From Dyadobacter crusticola DSM 16708 (GTDB taxonomy: Bacteria; Bacteroidota; Bacteroidia; Cytophagales; Spirosomataceae), in NCBI RefSeq assembly GCF_000701505.1, contig NZ_JNJB01000001.1, forward strand, positions 728,902 to 792,901: 64,000 bases of DNA. The letters are read 5' to 3'. Under the pieces are notes generated by a model. That model worked only from the letters and a program-made list of their open reading frames with translations. It was not told the DNA's origin and did no database searches. Every line of letters starts with the position of its first letter. The stretch's first letter is position 1. This document shows positions 54,284-63,676 of this stretch, piece after piece. The position numbers were made by a program, and so were the translations under genes.

Positions 54284-56236
54284 GTGGACCAGTTAGTGGT
54301 TGTTGAAGGAGTGCTATCTTTCGAAAACAACATTAACATTGCTGAAAACAAGAAGTCTGGTACGATTCGCTGGACAAACGGATTTTTAAGATTACGAAAA
54401 TTAGCTCCGCTAAATACCCTGTCAAAACAGGTTATTTATGGAGCTAATTTTTTGCATAAACGTGAGAGTGAAATTCTGATCAATACCGAAGTAAATCCTG
54501 CTAATGATATGCAGGACAATCAGGTTCACGAGAGAATCTTGCAAGAATTTGAATGGGGTATTTGGTTTAATGAAATAACACAAACACTACATTTAAAGCG
54601 AGATATCTTCGGAACTATCCCATTCTATTACCTCCATGTCCCGAACCGCTTTGTAGCTTTCTCGAACAGCCTGGTCTCATTGATTCAAATGGATGTTGCC
54701 AGACCTTACCTCGAAATAGATAAGGTACGTGTTCTTAATTACATCAGCTACCGTAAAGATCAGGCAAGAAGTTACACTGCCCGCACTTTCTTTGAAAACA
54801 TCAGGACAGTACTCCCGGGTCATACAGCTGTTATCAATGCATCAGAGGTAAAACTAGAACGTTATCTCAGTTTGTCTCCATCTAAATGGAACAATATCAC
54901 TTCCATTGAAGAGCTCGGCCAGACTTTTAAGAAGCTGCTTTTCAAATCGGTAGCCAAGTCCCTTGAAGGACCGACAGAACCTATCGGTTCCCATTTGAGT
55001 GGTGGGATGGACTCTTCCTCTTTAAGCACGATCGCAAATCTGTTAAAGCCGGATGCGGAGCTGCACACACTCTATCTGGATACGAAAACAAAGTATTCGG
55101 ATGAATCCGATTACGCGTCCGCAGTAGCCGATAACATCCATTCCATTCACCATGAAGTACCTCCTCAAACCAACGATTTTGAGCTTTTTTCACTTTATAC
55201 TTCTCTTTACGGACATCCTGAATGCATGGTGATCAGCCCTTCTGCACAAGGAAGTCTGATGAAAAAGGCGGCTGAGCTAGGTTGTAAATCGCTGTTGATC
55301 GGGCACGATGGGGATTCAGTAGTTGGAAGCGGCTTGGAATTGATTAGACAAAGTTATGCTGAACGTGACTGGAAAGAACTCAAATCGCTGATCCGACTTA
55401 GAATCCGGTATACTTCTTTGACCAAAAACTTCCCGCAATGGGATCTTTTTGATGAAAACAAGAAGTATGAACTATACAAGCGATCGCTGGTGGTGGAGGA
55501 ATTTTATCGTGAGCTACGGCAGCTTTCTTTGAGCGAGGCGATAAGTCTTTTACTGACTTCATCCAGTAAAATGAACGTGTCGCTGTGGCACTTTTTAAAG
55601 AAAGGAATCGGTGCTTTTAAGAACAGGCTTTCCAGGATTAATGGCGATAATCTGCCCACTTCAGTCGCAACGAAATACCTGATAGAAACTGAAATTCAGC
55701 GAAATTCACAGGAAACCTCCAATCTGCTAAGGGGAGAACTTCCGGAGCAATACAGAATGGGGATTGACGATGTTTTCAATGCACAGTCCATTATAGCCAG
55801 TGAGCAGTTTTTCGCATTGGGACGGTATTATCAAATCTCAAACCTATTTCCTTTCTACGACAAAGATCTGTTTGAGTTTTGCTTATCAATCCCGATGAGA
55901 ACGAAATTCGGAGTTGGCCTGGGCAGGCAGCATTTCAGGGAGGCGATGAAAGATCTCTTGCCGGAAAACGTACGGATCAGACCGCTCAAAGCGAACTTTA
56001 GTATCTACGGCAGGCAGGCTGCACTGCGACTCGCTACACAGTCGAAAGCGCTGATGGAAAAAGAGGATAATCCCGTTTGGCAGTACGTAGAGAAAAACAA
56101 ATTTGAAGAATGCCTCGCAATTCTTTTTACGGAGGGCTTGCCGGATTATAAACATTCCCGGAGCCAATTCTTTGTAACAAGGACAATCTCACTTGCTATC
56201 TGGCTGAACTGGCTCCGGGAAAACAATCTTTACTAA
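54284..56236 (+). CDS. Lasso peptide cyclase, asparagine synthetase-like (C protein)
   Basis: A 650-residue homologue of asparagine synthetase B and of lasso cyclases such as McjC. The N-terminal region (about 1-190) resembles a glutaminase domain (LKRDIFGTIPFYYL) but has no Cys at position 2, so it should not use glutamine. The synthetase domain has the PP-loop S239-GGMDS244, IGHDGDSVVGSG, and FPFYDKDLFEFCLSIP. In lasso systems this enzyme adenylates the Asp/Glu side chain and closes the ring on Gly1. It starts at GTG 54284, in the same frame as the precursor, whose TAG stop is 11 codons upstream. No B1/B2 gene adjoins. Confidence 0.87.
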   Translation: MDQLVVVEGVLSFENNINIAENKKSGTIRWTNGFLRLRKLAPLNTLSKQVIYGANFLHKRESEILINTEVNPANDMQDNQVHERILQEFEWGIWFNEITQTLHLKRDIFGTIPFYYLHVPNRFVAFSNSLVSLIQMDVARPYLEIDKVRVLNYISYRKDQARSYTARTFFENIRTVLPGHTAVINASEVKLERYLSLSPSKWNNITSIEELGQTFKKLLFKSVAKSLEGPTEPIGSHLSGGMDSSSLSTIANLLKPDAELHTLYLDTKTKYSDESDYASAVADNIHSIHHEVPPQTNDFELFSLYTSLYGHPECMVISPSAQGSLMKKAAELGCKSLLIGHDGDSVVGSGLELIRQSYAERDWKELKSLIRLRIRYTSLTKNFPQWDLFDENKKYELYKRSLVVEEFYRELRQLSLSEAISLLLTSSSKMNVSLWHFLKKGIGAFKNRLSRINGDNLPTSVATKYLIETEIQRNSQETSNLLRGELPEQYRMGIDDVFNAQSIIASEQFFALGRYYQISNLFPFYDKDLFEFCLSIPMRTKFGVGLGRQHFREAMKDLLPENVRIRPLKANFSIYGRQAALRLATQSKALMEKEDNPVWQYVEKNKFEECLAILFTEGLPDYKHSRSQFFVTRTISLAIWLNWLRENNLY

Positions 56237-56241
56237 TGCTC

Positions 56242-59200
56242 CTATCTTGTCAGTGCGATCCGACCGCTAATCGATTTTTCAGTGCTGCCTGAAAGCTTCA
56301 CCTGATAGATATAAATGCCGGATTTAACATTTTGCTTCGGAAGCCAGTACCATTCTTTTAAAGCCTGCTTTTCACTGCTCTCAGACCCAGAGTCTATCAG
56401 AATCCCGTTCAGGTTGTATATCTTCCAGGTAATTGCATTAAAACCTTCCTTACCAACATTTTCCAGAGCAAACCGTACATACTCAGAGGCTGGATTAGGA
56501 CTTGCGATTAAAACATTCCGCTGTATATCATTTTCAGGTATCACAAATAAAATCCGGTACGATTTGATAGACGCATTGCCTGAACCATCCTTGCTGTTTA
56601 CCAGTAGTTCATAGGTACCAGGTGTTAGATTATCAAGCTGATAGTTGAAGCTCAATGATCGTTCAGAATTTTCAACAATCTCAATTCCATTTGAATGGGC
56701 GAGCCTTATAAACTCGCAGGAATCATCCTGACACGATTTCAGAAATATATCAACTAATGATGAGTCCGCGGAAAGCAGACGGTCATCTTCCAGCACGACT
56801 TCAATCCAAGGCTTTGAAGAGACAAAGTCACCGTTTCTGATTGTCCTGCTATCAAACATCACATTCATAATGGGAGCAATGACATCTTTCAAAGGTTCTG
56901 TCGGGTAAAAACTCTGATCCTTCGCTCTATCCCAGTCGATTACCAGATCGGAATAATTATTTTTCCTGGAAGTTTCACTGATAGTACTGTCCGGATCTAT
57001 TCTCACGACAATTCTTGCCAGATCCTTATTATTAACAACTGCGATAAGTAAAGTATCACGGCTTGGAAATGCATTGACCATTGCAGATGAAGCACGCTTT
57101 GTACCATCTTTGTATTCGAAACTCAGCTCGACAGGCACTTTCTGGTCTTTTATAAACCTGCCATGATTTTCAATGATGACGCCGGTGGTGAGGTTAGCCG
57201 AATTTCCAATTGACTTATTTTTCTCCTCTGACTGGATAAAGATAGCCTCGTCAGCATCAAGTGCGTAATCCGCATTTGCAACACTTACCAGTTTCAAGCT
57301 TGGATCACCCTGTAAAACGGACTGATGTATGTTCGCGATATCATACTCATTAGCGCCGGCTTTCAGTACTTTACCATTCGCTATCAGCTGTATCTGCCCA
57401 ATGGATAAGTTGGAAGTTTGTTCATCAGAAAAAATGCCTGCATACAATTCATCCAGGTAGCCGGTAAGCGGACTTATAAACCCTTCATAGGAATTAGCAA
57501 TAACAGCAATTGCGCCTTTTTTAGGAGCTATCATCCAATCCAATGATAATGGAGCGCGATTGTTGCCTGCACTGGGACTGGTATTCGTTTTCCCGGCGAA
57601 AATATTGCCAACACTGCATCCGTTAAAGTACATTAAGGGATATTTGCCCGCATTATCGTACCCACGGTCCACATCCGTTACATAGCCGATATCCGGGTCA
57701 GTGATGGTGGAACTGCCATGACCGAAAAACGTAATCATACCAACTCCCGCATTTACCTGAGGGGTGATATTCACCTTCTCTACCTCCGACATTGCTTGTT
57801 GCTTCGTAAGCGCGATAACCTTGCCTCCAACCCTTCCATTCTCAACAGCTGGTCGCTCACGTTCCAACAAGTTTTTAAGCTGGGTTATCTCAGATGCCGA
57901 CTTTCCACCACTTAGGTGTAATATCTGCTTGCGCCAGGCGCGGTCTTCCGCTTTGCTGTGCTCATATTCTTTTACTTTTTCCAGATAACTTAGTACCTGT
58001 TCATTTGTAATGGAATGCAGCCTTCCCACGGGTATGGCCGCATTGTCTATGGAAGTTCCTGCCAGACCAGACACAAGCAGAAGATCTGAGCCAGGGTATC
58101 CAACAGTTGGAACTTCGTCCGGCATCCCTCTCTTCATACGATCTACGTAAGAGGTAGAGGAGCCGATTAAAAAGAGATACCGGTTTTTGTTTCCATCAGC
58201 CAGTATATAGTCCATAAAACCACGAATCCCCAGCGGGCTGGGCTCTCCGTAGTTAAACTGATTATACAAGTCTTTGATATTAGCAACCAACACAGCATGG
58301 TTTCCTCCCGCCGCTGAGCTGCGGTAAGCTGCATAACTTTGTGAGGAACTCAGCAAATTCTCACTTGTGATTATAATGTAATCAGCCTTAGCACGATCGT
58401 AGGGCTTGAAATTGACTGAGCTGATCTTGGCAGCTTCAACAGTAGTTACCTCGCTCGCAGCAAGCAATTTCAATTCCTTACCTGCTTTACGGGGAACCAT
58501 TAAATTAGCCGGATCTCCCGAGATTATTTTGAGTGTGTCGGTAATATCATATAATACAGATCCTGTCGCCAGCCCTGCAATGTTTAAGCGGCTTACACTC
58601 TCCTTTGAAGCGGGCAGAGAAAATTCGTATGATTTTTTCGATTGCGCGGATAATGTTTGCAGATAAGTAACCGTAAAGTAGCCGAGCGAAAATGCCTCGT
58701 AAGGCTCATTACTGGGTGATTTTAATGCAATTACTCCCTTGTTAGCCTGGTCTATATCGCCGGGCTGAATGTCAAATGCAAATTCCGTCCCTACAAAATC
58801 TCTGCTGGTAATCTTTCCGACCAAACGCAGGCTTTCCGCCGTTTTTCCAACATAAACTTCTACGTTACGTAGGTTGTTACTCCTTCCGTGAACGAGCATT
58901 TTCAGCCGGGGCTTATTTGTAGCTACATCAACCGGATTCGTGAGTTGAACGGGATAGGTTACCAGCGTATTTTTCACCACCGAGGGGCCGGTGCGACTAG
59001 CACCATCCTCGAAAAACGAATTTGACAAATGCGGTCTTAAAGGACTAGGAGTAATGAGAGAGTAGTCCGTTTTAAGGATATAAGGATCTTTCGCTACGTG
59101 ACTGGCTGTGGCAGGCACCTTCATGTCCACGGCTCGGGATACTGTTTCTGCACGAAGTGATTTGGAATTGGAAACAGTGAGGAAGTAAGCAGTTTCATCC

Positions 59201-59559
59201 GAATACATGCTGAAATACGGATTCATGCGCGCACTGTATGGACGATACAGCAGGGAATCCCTTTTGCCTTCATTGGGCACTCCGTAGAATATTATTTCCT
59301 TGTTGACGATTGAGATGGCTACCTGCTTTCCATAATGCCAAAGCTGCAATTTAGCCTGTTCAGAGACCGGAAAGCTGGCAGGCAGAGATGAAAGCGATAT
59401 TTTGTGAATACCTTTTGCATTCACCAGGATTTTAAGATAGGGCTGATCATACTTGATCCAGCTGTTATCGTAAGACTTGCCCGCCTGCCCGAAGGACAGA
59501 TTTGTAGTCAGGATAAAGATCAGAAGGGAGATGTTGTAGAGAGTGTGTCGATAGCTCAT
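56242..59559 (-). CDS. C25 (gingipain-like) peptidase with T9SS sorting domain, PorU2-like
   Basis: A 1105-residue secreted protein. A signal peptide (ISLLIFILTTNLSFGQ) is followed by a beta-rich region (about 30-400), then a peptidase C25 domain with the catalytic-type His in FFGHGSS (about 613) and Cys in NGCSVGNIF (about 647). Beta-sandwich domains and a type A sorting domain (ASPNPASEYVRF ... SGIYIYQVKL) close it. Its architecture resembles the PorU2 group of T9SS surface sortase-like proteins; a plain surface protease is the alternative. It converges on the lasso cyclase with a 5-base gap and has a paralogue next to it. Confidence 0.8.
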   Translation of the reverse strand: MSYRHTLYNISLLIFILTTNLSFGQAGKSYDNSWIKYDQPYLKILVNAKGIHKISLSSLPASFPVSEQAKLQLWHYGKQVAISIVNKEIIFYGVPNEGKRDSLLYRPYSARMNPYFSMYSDETAYFLTVSNSKSLRAETVSRAVDMKVPATASHVAKDPYILKTDYSLITPSPLRPHLSNSFFEDGASRTGPSVVKNTLVTYPVQLTNPVDVATNKPRLKMLVHGRSNNLRNVEVYVGKTAESLRLVGKITSRDFVGTEFAFDIQPGDIDQANKGVIALKSPSNEPYEAFSLGYFTVTYLQTLSAQSKKSYEFSLPASKESVSRLNIAGLATGSVLYDITDTLKIISGDPANLMVPRKAGKELKLLAASEVTTVEAAKISSVNFKPYDRAKADYIIITSENLLSSSQSYAAYRSSAAGGNHAVLVANIKDLYNQFNYGEPSPLGIRGFMDYILADGNKNRYLFLIGSSTSYVDRMKRGMPDEVPTVGYPGSDLLLVSGLAGTSIDNAAIPVGRLHSITNEQVLSYLEKVKEYEHSKAEDRAWRKQILHLSGGKSASEITQLKNLLERERPAVENGRVGGKVIALTKQQAMSEVEKVNITPQVNAGVGMITFFGHGSSTITDPDIGYVTDVDRGYDNAGKYPLMYFNGCSVGNIFAGKTNTSPSAGNNRAPLSLDWMIAPKKGAIAVIANSYEGFISPLTGYLDELYAGIFSDEQTSNLSIGQIQLIANGKVLKAGANEYDIANIHQSVLQGDPSLKLVSVANADYALDADEAIFIQSEEKNKSIGNSANLTTGVIIENHGRFIKDQKVPVELSFEYKDGTKRASSAMVNAFPSRDTLLIAVVNNKDLARIVVRIDPDSTISETSRKNNYSDLVIDWDRAKDQSFYPTEPLKDVIAPIMNVMFDSRTIRNGDFVSSKPWIEVVLEDDRLLSADSSLVDIFLKSCQDDSCEFIRLAHSNGIEIVENSERSLSFNYQLDNLTPGTYELLVNSKDGSGNASIKSYRILFVIPENDIQRNVLIASPNPASEYVRFALENVGKEGFNAITWKIYNLNGILIDSGSESSEKQALKEWYWLPKQNVKSGIYIYQVKLSGSTEKSISGRIALTR

Positions 59560-59579
59560 TTATGATTTTGGTTTATAAC

Positions 59580-59619
59580 AAAGAAGGTATAGCAAATAAC
59601 GATATGCTATACCTTCTTT
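59580..59619 (-). terminator. Hairpin between the two C25 genes
   Basis: AAAGAAGGTATAGCA (59580-59594) pairs perfectly with TGCTATACCTTCTTT (59605-59619). It follows the stop of the upstream (right-hand) C25 gene and probably ends or reduces its transcript. Confidence 0.75.
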
Positions 59620-59631
59620 ATTATACGTGCA

Positions 59632-62600
59632 TTATTTCTTGATCAATTTCTTCGAATAAGTATCTTCTGATGCAGTTGTTACTTCCAGAACATACTCGCC
59701 GGAAGGAAGATCGCTCATGTTAATCTGATTTGATGTCAAACCTTTACGTCTTACTTTACCATTCAGGTCGATGAGCTTCCAGCTTTTCATTGCAACAGGC
59801 AGGTCAAGCTTAATCTCTGCAATATCAATTGCCGGATTTGGAGAAATGATGAGCGAACTTGAAAAAGGCCGATCAACCGGAACAATCTGCGAAGTTGTTT
59901 TTTTACCGTCCACACTTTGTCCGTTTTCAACAGTACTCCTGTCAGCCTGAACGAGACGATAATAGCTTTTTCCTGAAAGCGGTTTGGTATCGTACCAAAC
60001 ATAGCTGCTTGGTGCATCAGTGTCTCCTTTTCCTTCCACGCGGCCAATTACTTCAAAATTCTTTCCATTGTAGCTTCTTTCAATAACAAAGTGGCTGTTA
60101 TTCTTCTCAGAAGCCGTTTTCCAGGTAACTTCAACTGAACTCTCACCTACTGCTTTTGCATTGAAGTAGCTCAGATCAACAGGTAAGCCGCCTTCTGTGC
60201 TGAACAGGATGTTGATTGCAGGGTCTCCGATCAATACCGTCTGATGCAGCTGTGCTCTTCTTTTCTGATAGTCCGCAGCGATTCTCGCATTGTCAGCCGA
60301 CATTCTGTATGGATTCGGATTGGATTTCGTTTCTTGAGAAGTGGCCCGCAAAATATTTCCAAGTGTTTGGCGTGCTTTATCAGATGCACCAAAAATCAAT
60401 GGATAAAGCTCCTGCAGAAACTCATTACAGCTCTCATTATATCCAGAAAACGAGTTACCGAACACAGCTATCGCGCCGCGGTCCGGGCTTAAAAGCCAGT
60501 CAACTGACTGAGGTCTGGACGAAGAACTATTCACACTTGTATTTCCAATATTATTGCTAAAAATATTCAGGATATCACATCCATTGTAGTAAATCACCGG
60601 GTATTTTCCATTCGTAGCAGTGTAACCCTTAGCCCCGTCCGAGACATAGCCAAAGTTATAATCGGTTTGATATGGCGCACTATGTCCGAAATAGGTGATC
60701 ATACCCACACCTGAATTTACCTGCGCAGTTATATCCAGCGGCACAGGGATCGTACCTGCCTGAGCTGCGGGCTTCTTATATTCATTAACAACTCCGCTGA
60801 ACTGAGCAGTAATTCCACTTACAGTTGCAGCTGTACTCAGGTTACCAGCATGCAGGTTAATCTCCGCGCTGCTTTTACCCCCGCTTACGTGGATTACTTT
60901 TCTTCTCCACGCAAGATCTACATTTGCACTCTCATAAGTTTTCACTTTTTCAAGGTAACCGTGCGCCAGATCATAACTTACCGCCGGAATCCTTCCTACC
61001 GGTATCGCAGGCACATCTTCCAGCTCGCCTCCAAGACCTTCAACCAGCAAAACGTCAGAACTTGGATAACCCACAGTAGGCACTTCGTCCGGCATTTCTC
61101 TCACTGCTCTGTCGTTCCTGGCAATGGATGGTCCCATTAGCAACAGATACTTTTGTCTGTCACCATTGGAAATCATGTAATCTACAAAGCGTCTTATTGC
61201 AACGGGGCTTGGCTCTCCGTAGTTAAATTGATTGTAGATGTCGATAATTCTGAAAACGCCGGCCTTATACTTTGTTCCCGGAGAACCGCTGGTGCGATAG
61301 TCCTTGAACTCGCCTGCTGCGACTTCCAGCGTTTTATTAGTGACGATCAAATAGTTGAAATCAGAAGGATTGAAATTAGAAAAGTCGGCCTTCGCTATTT
61401 TGTTATCAGTGACTGTGTATGGTGTCTGATTAGTTGCCAGAAGCGTCAACTGACCATCATTGATCCTCGAAAATTGCAGATCATTTGCAGTGCCAACGAC
61501 TTTGCGTGGTTTGTCAGGATCTGAAATATCGTAAAATGACGCGCCCGCAGGCACATTGCTGATGCTTACCTTGTTTTGAGTACCTGTTGGCGCGCCTGGA
61601 AACACAAACTCCGCAGCCGCAGCATTCTGCATGTTGAGCGTTTGCGAATAGGTTACTTGATAATAAGTCACCGAGAAACTGTCATAAACAGTAATACCTC
61701 CAACATTTTCCGAATTTCCAAGCGTTGTAAATCCGAGCACCGCTTTCCCAGTCGCATCCAGATCATCTGGTTGTACGTCAATGGTGAACTCAGCGAAATA
61801 GAAGCCAGGGATTGATACTTGTGTGGCCTTTCTCAATGTAGCGGCAGTTTTGCCAATGTAGACTTCAATCACCCGAGATCCTCCGAATGAGGGGAAGTAA
61901 CTTCTTCCGTGGATCAAACCCTTAATTTGCGGATTGCCAGAACCCGATTTATTAGTAACCTGAACCGAGAATTCTGCGCCAGTTGTACCATTTTTTGTCC
62001 ACGTTGGATTGCCGTCATCATAAAGACTAGCCCCTGTTCTCGTTTTTCCATCTTCCATGAAACTGTTGATGTTCGGTGGACGCATGGGCGAATAGGCGGC
62101 ATGAGAATAATCGTTCTGGAAAGTTTTAAGATCTGTTTTGATATGAGAATCCAATACGGTTGCACCCGGATTGTTAAGCTGTACTGTGGCTGCACGCGCG
62201 CCAGCTTCCGCTCCAACTGTAAGGAAATAAGTGCTTTCGTCCGAATAGGCGCTCCAATAAGGGTTCACCCTCGATGAAGCTGGACGATAGAAAAGCTCGT
62301 CCGATTTACCGTCATTGGGTACAGCGTAAAAAAGGATTTCAGTATCGTCGGCTTTGATGATATCCACCTGCCTGCCGCGGTGGTAGAGCTGTAATCTGGA
62401 TTTGTCCGCATTCTTGATCTCACTGGGCAATGAGGCAGAGTTCATCGCAACTCTGTAAATTCCCTTCGAGCGCGTGTAAGTGTTGTTACTACCCGGAATA
62501 GCACCTGCCTTGATACTTACCCAGGGCTGGCCGTACTTACCTGCAAGCCATTCATTTCCATACACCCCACTCCACTGGGCATGCAGTTCACCAAAGTTGA

Positions 62601-62655
62601 ACAAGGCAAGGGCAATTAATACTAAGAATTTTCTCGTAAAATTTTTAGATTTCAT
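59632..62655 (-). CDS. C25 (gingipain-like) peptidase with T9SS sorting domain, paralogue
   Basis: A 1007-residue paralogue of the neighbouring C25 protein. It shares the opening layout (signal, then WVSIKAGAIPGSNN and LQLYHRGRQV matching LQLWHYGKQV), REMPDEVPTVGYPSSDVLLVEGL, and the C25 pair YFGHSAP (about 654) and NGCDILNIF (about 692). The beta-sandwich after the peptidase has the VDLSYFNAKAVGESSVEVTWKTASEKNN block common in T9SS cargo, and the C-terminus is a type A sorting domain (IISPNPAIDIAEIKL ... SGEYVLEVTTA). The two arose by tandem duplication and have since diverged well apart. Confidence 0.8.
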   Translation of the reverse strand: MKSKNFTRKFLVLIALALFNFGELHAQWSGVYGNEWLAGKYGQPWVSIKAGAIPGSNNTYTRSKGIYRVAMNSASLPSEIKNADKSRLQLYHRGRQVDIIKADDTEILFYAVPNDGKSDELFYRPASSRVNPYWSAYSDESTYFLTVGAEAGARAATVQLNNPGATVLDSHIKTDLKTFQNDYSHAAYSPMRPPNINSFMEDGKTRTGASLYDDGNPTWTKNGTTGAEFSVQVTNKSGSGNPQIKGLIHGRSYFPSFGGSRVIEVYIGKTAATLRKATQVSIPGFYFAEFTIDVQPDDLDATGKAVLGFTTLGNSENVGGITVYDSFSVTYYQVTYSQTLNMQNAAAAEFVFPGAPTGTQNKVSISNVPAGASFYDISDPDKPRKVVGTANDLQFSRINDGQLTLLATNQTPYTVTDNKIAKADFSNFNPSDFNYLIVTNKTLEVAAGEFKDYRTSGSPGTKYKAGVFRIIDIYNQFNYGEPSPVAIRRFVDYMISNGDRQKYLLLMGPSIARNDRAVREMPDEVPTVGYPSSDVLLVEGLGGELEDVPAIPVGRIPAVSYDLAHGYLEKVKTYESANVDLAWRRKVIHVSGGKSSAEINLHAGNLSTAATVSGITAQFSGVVNEYKKPAAQAGTIPVPLDITAQVNSGVGMITYFGHSAPYQTDYNFGYVSDGAKGYTATNGKYPVIYYNGCDILNIFSNNIGNTSVNSSSSRPQSVDWLLSPDRGAIAVFGNSFSGYNESCNEFLQELYPLIFGASDKARQTLGNILRATSQETKSNPNPYRMSADNARIAADYQKRRAQLHQTVLIGDPAINILFSTEGGLPVDLSYFNAKAVGESSVEVTWKTASEKNNSHFVIERSYNGKNFEVIGRVEGKGDTDAPSSYVWYDTKPLSGKSYYRLVQADRSTVENGQSVDGKKTTSQIVPVDRPFSSSLIISPNPAIDIAEIKLDLPVAMKSWKLIDLNGKVRRKGLTSNQINMSDLPSGEYVLEVTTASEDTYSKKLIKK

Positions 62656-63063
62656 AGATTAAACAAAATGTTATAGTATTCCTGTTTTAAAATGTGAGAG
62701 CCTGGTACGGATCTGTGAGGTGAAAGGTATCCTTGAATAAAGCGGTAACCGATAGAATGAATGGATTTTAGGATGAAATTACAACATCTTGAATAAGCTA
62801 ACAAATTTTCATGAGGGTGAATCGAAGATATACTACAAAAAGCTGCCGCTACATCTACTCTGATCCGCGAATTGGATTCAGTCCGCATCTGCGATTACAG
62901 GGTTAACTAACTGCGGGTACAATTTTTTTGCACAGAACAGTACGCTCATGGAGTATACATGGTGACCGTTAGTGCATTTTTTGCCACTCGCTTTAGGTAT
63001 TTCTATTATTCACCGTTTATTTGCACAATCTAATTCACTTATTTTAACTTAATCGATACAGCT
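62656..63063. other. 408-base gap with no recognisable gene
   Basis: This AT-rich gap lies between the divergent C25 paralogue and the collagen-like lipoprotein. It must hold both promoters, but I find no exact TAnnTTTG element, no tRNA and no convincing small gene. Confidence 0.5.
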
Positions 63064-63654
63064 ATGCTTAAAAAACTAATTGTAATTGCCTGGATTGGTA
63101 TTGTTGGGGTATCCCTGAGCTGCGAAGGTCCGCAAGGCGAAGTTGGCCCAGCAGGAACAGCCGGTGCAGCAGGCCCGGCGGGACCAGCAGGACCGAAAGG
63201 TGATACCGGAGTAGCCGGTAAGGACGCTTTAGGAGCAAGAGAATTGATTACAGCTCCTAATCAACCAAGTACCAATGGCGGCTACACAATGGGAAAAAAC
63301 AACCTCTCAGCAGCCGATACAGCAGCGCTTGCAAAAAGTGTAGTGATCGTTTTTATTCAAAGCCAGAATCTCTGGTGGGCAATTCCTGGAAAAGTTGAGT
63401 TTGGCGAAGGCAAAAGCACCACTTTCAACTTCATCACGTTACTCAGAGGAAACCAGTTTTTCATAGATATCCGTCCGGTTAGCTGGTCAGAAGATCAGCA
63501 AACTCCTCCTGAGAGAACATTCCAAAGAATTCGCGCTGTGATTATTCCTAGCAAATCGTTCCGTGCCAATGCAGGTGTTAACATGAACAATTATGAGGAA
63601 GTTGTAAGGGCTTATGGCATCAAAGAGTCAGACATTATAGAGGCAGATATCTAA
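63064..63654 (+). CDS. Lipoprotein with collagen-like Gly-X-Y repeat
   Basis: A 196-residue protein with a lipoprotein signal (lipobox SLSC20). Eleven Gly-X-Y triplets follow at once (G22 to D54: GPQGEVGPAGTAGAAGPAG and on). The remaining 140 residues form a separate domain (ARELITAPNQ ... WWAIPGKVEFG) that I do not recognise. The triplet part could trimerise into a short stalk that holds the head domain above the outer membrane. It is a single gene beside the IS end. Confidence 0.82.
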   Translation: MLKKLIVIAWIGIVGVSLSCEGPQGEVGPAGTAGAAGPAGPAGPKGDTGVAGKDALGARELITAPNQPSTNGGYTMGKNNLSAADTAALAKSVVIVFIQSQNLWWAIPGKVEFGEGKSTTFNFITLLRGNQFFIDIRPVSWSEDQQTPPERTFQRIRAVIIPSKSFRANAGVNMNNYEEVVRAYGIKESDIIEADI

Positions 63655-63676
63655 GCGATTCTGCTTCTTCGAAAAA

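Noticed and set aside
54284..56236. Ordinary asparagine synthetase (asnB)
   Set aside because: There is no Cys at position 2 for the glutaminase, and a lasso-type precursor lies just upstream; a cyclase fits better.
56242..62655. C25 proteases as the missing lasso leader peptidase
   Set aside because: They have export signals and T9SS sorting domains, whereas leader removal and ring closure take place in the cytoplasm.
62652..62888. 78-codon leftward frame in the gap before the lipoprotein gene
   Set aside because: It has no family likeness or start signals and overlaps the C25 gene start; most likely non-coding.
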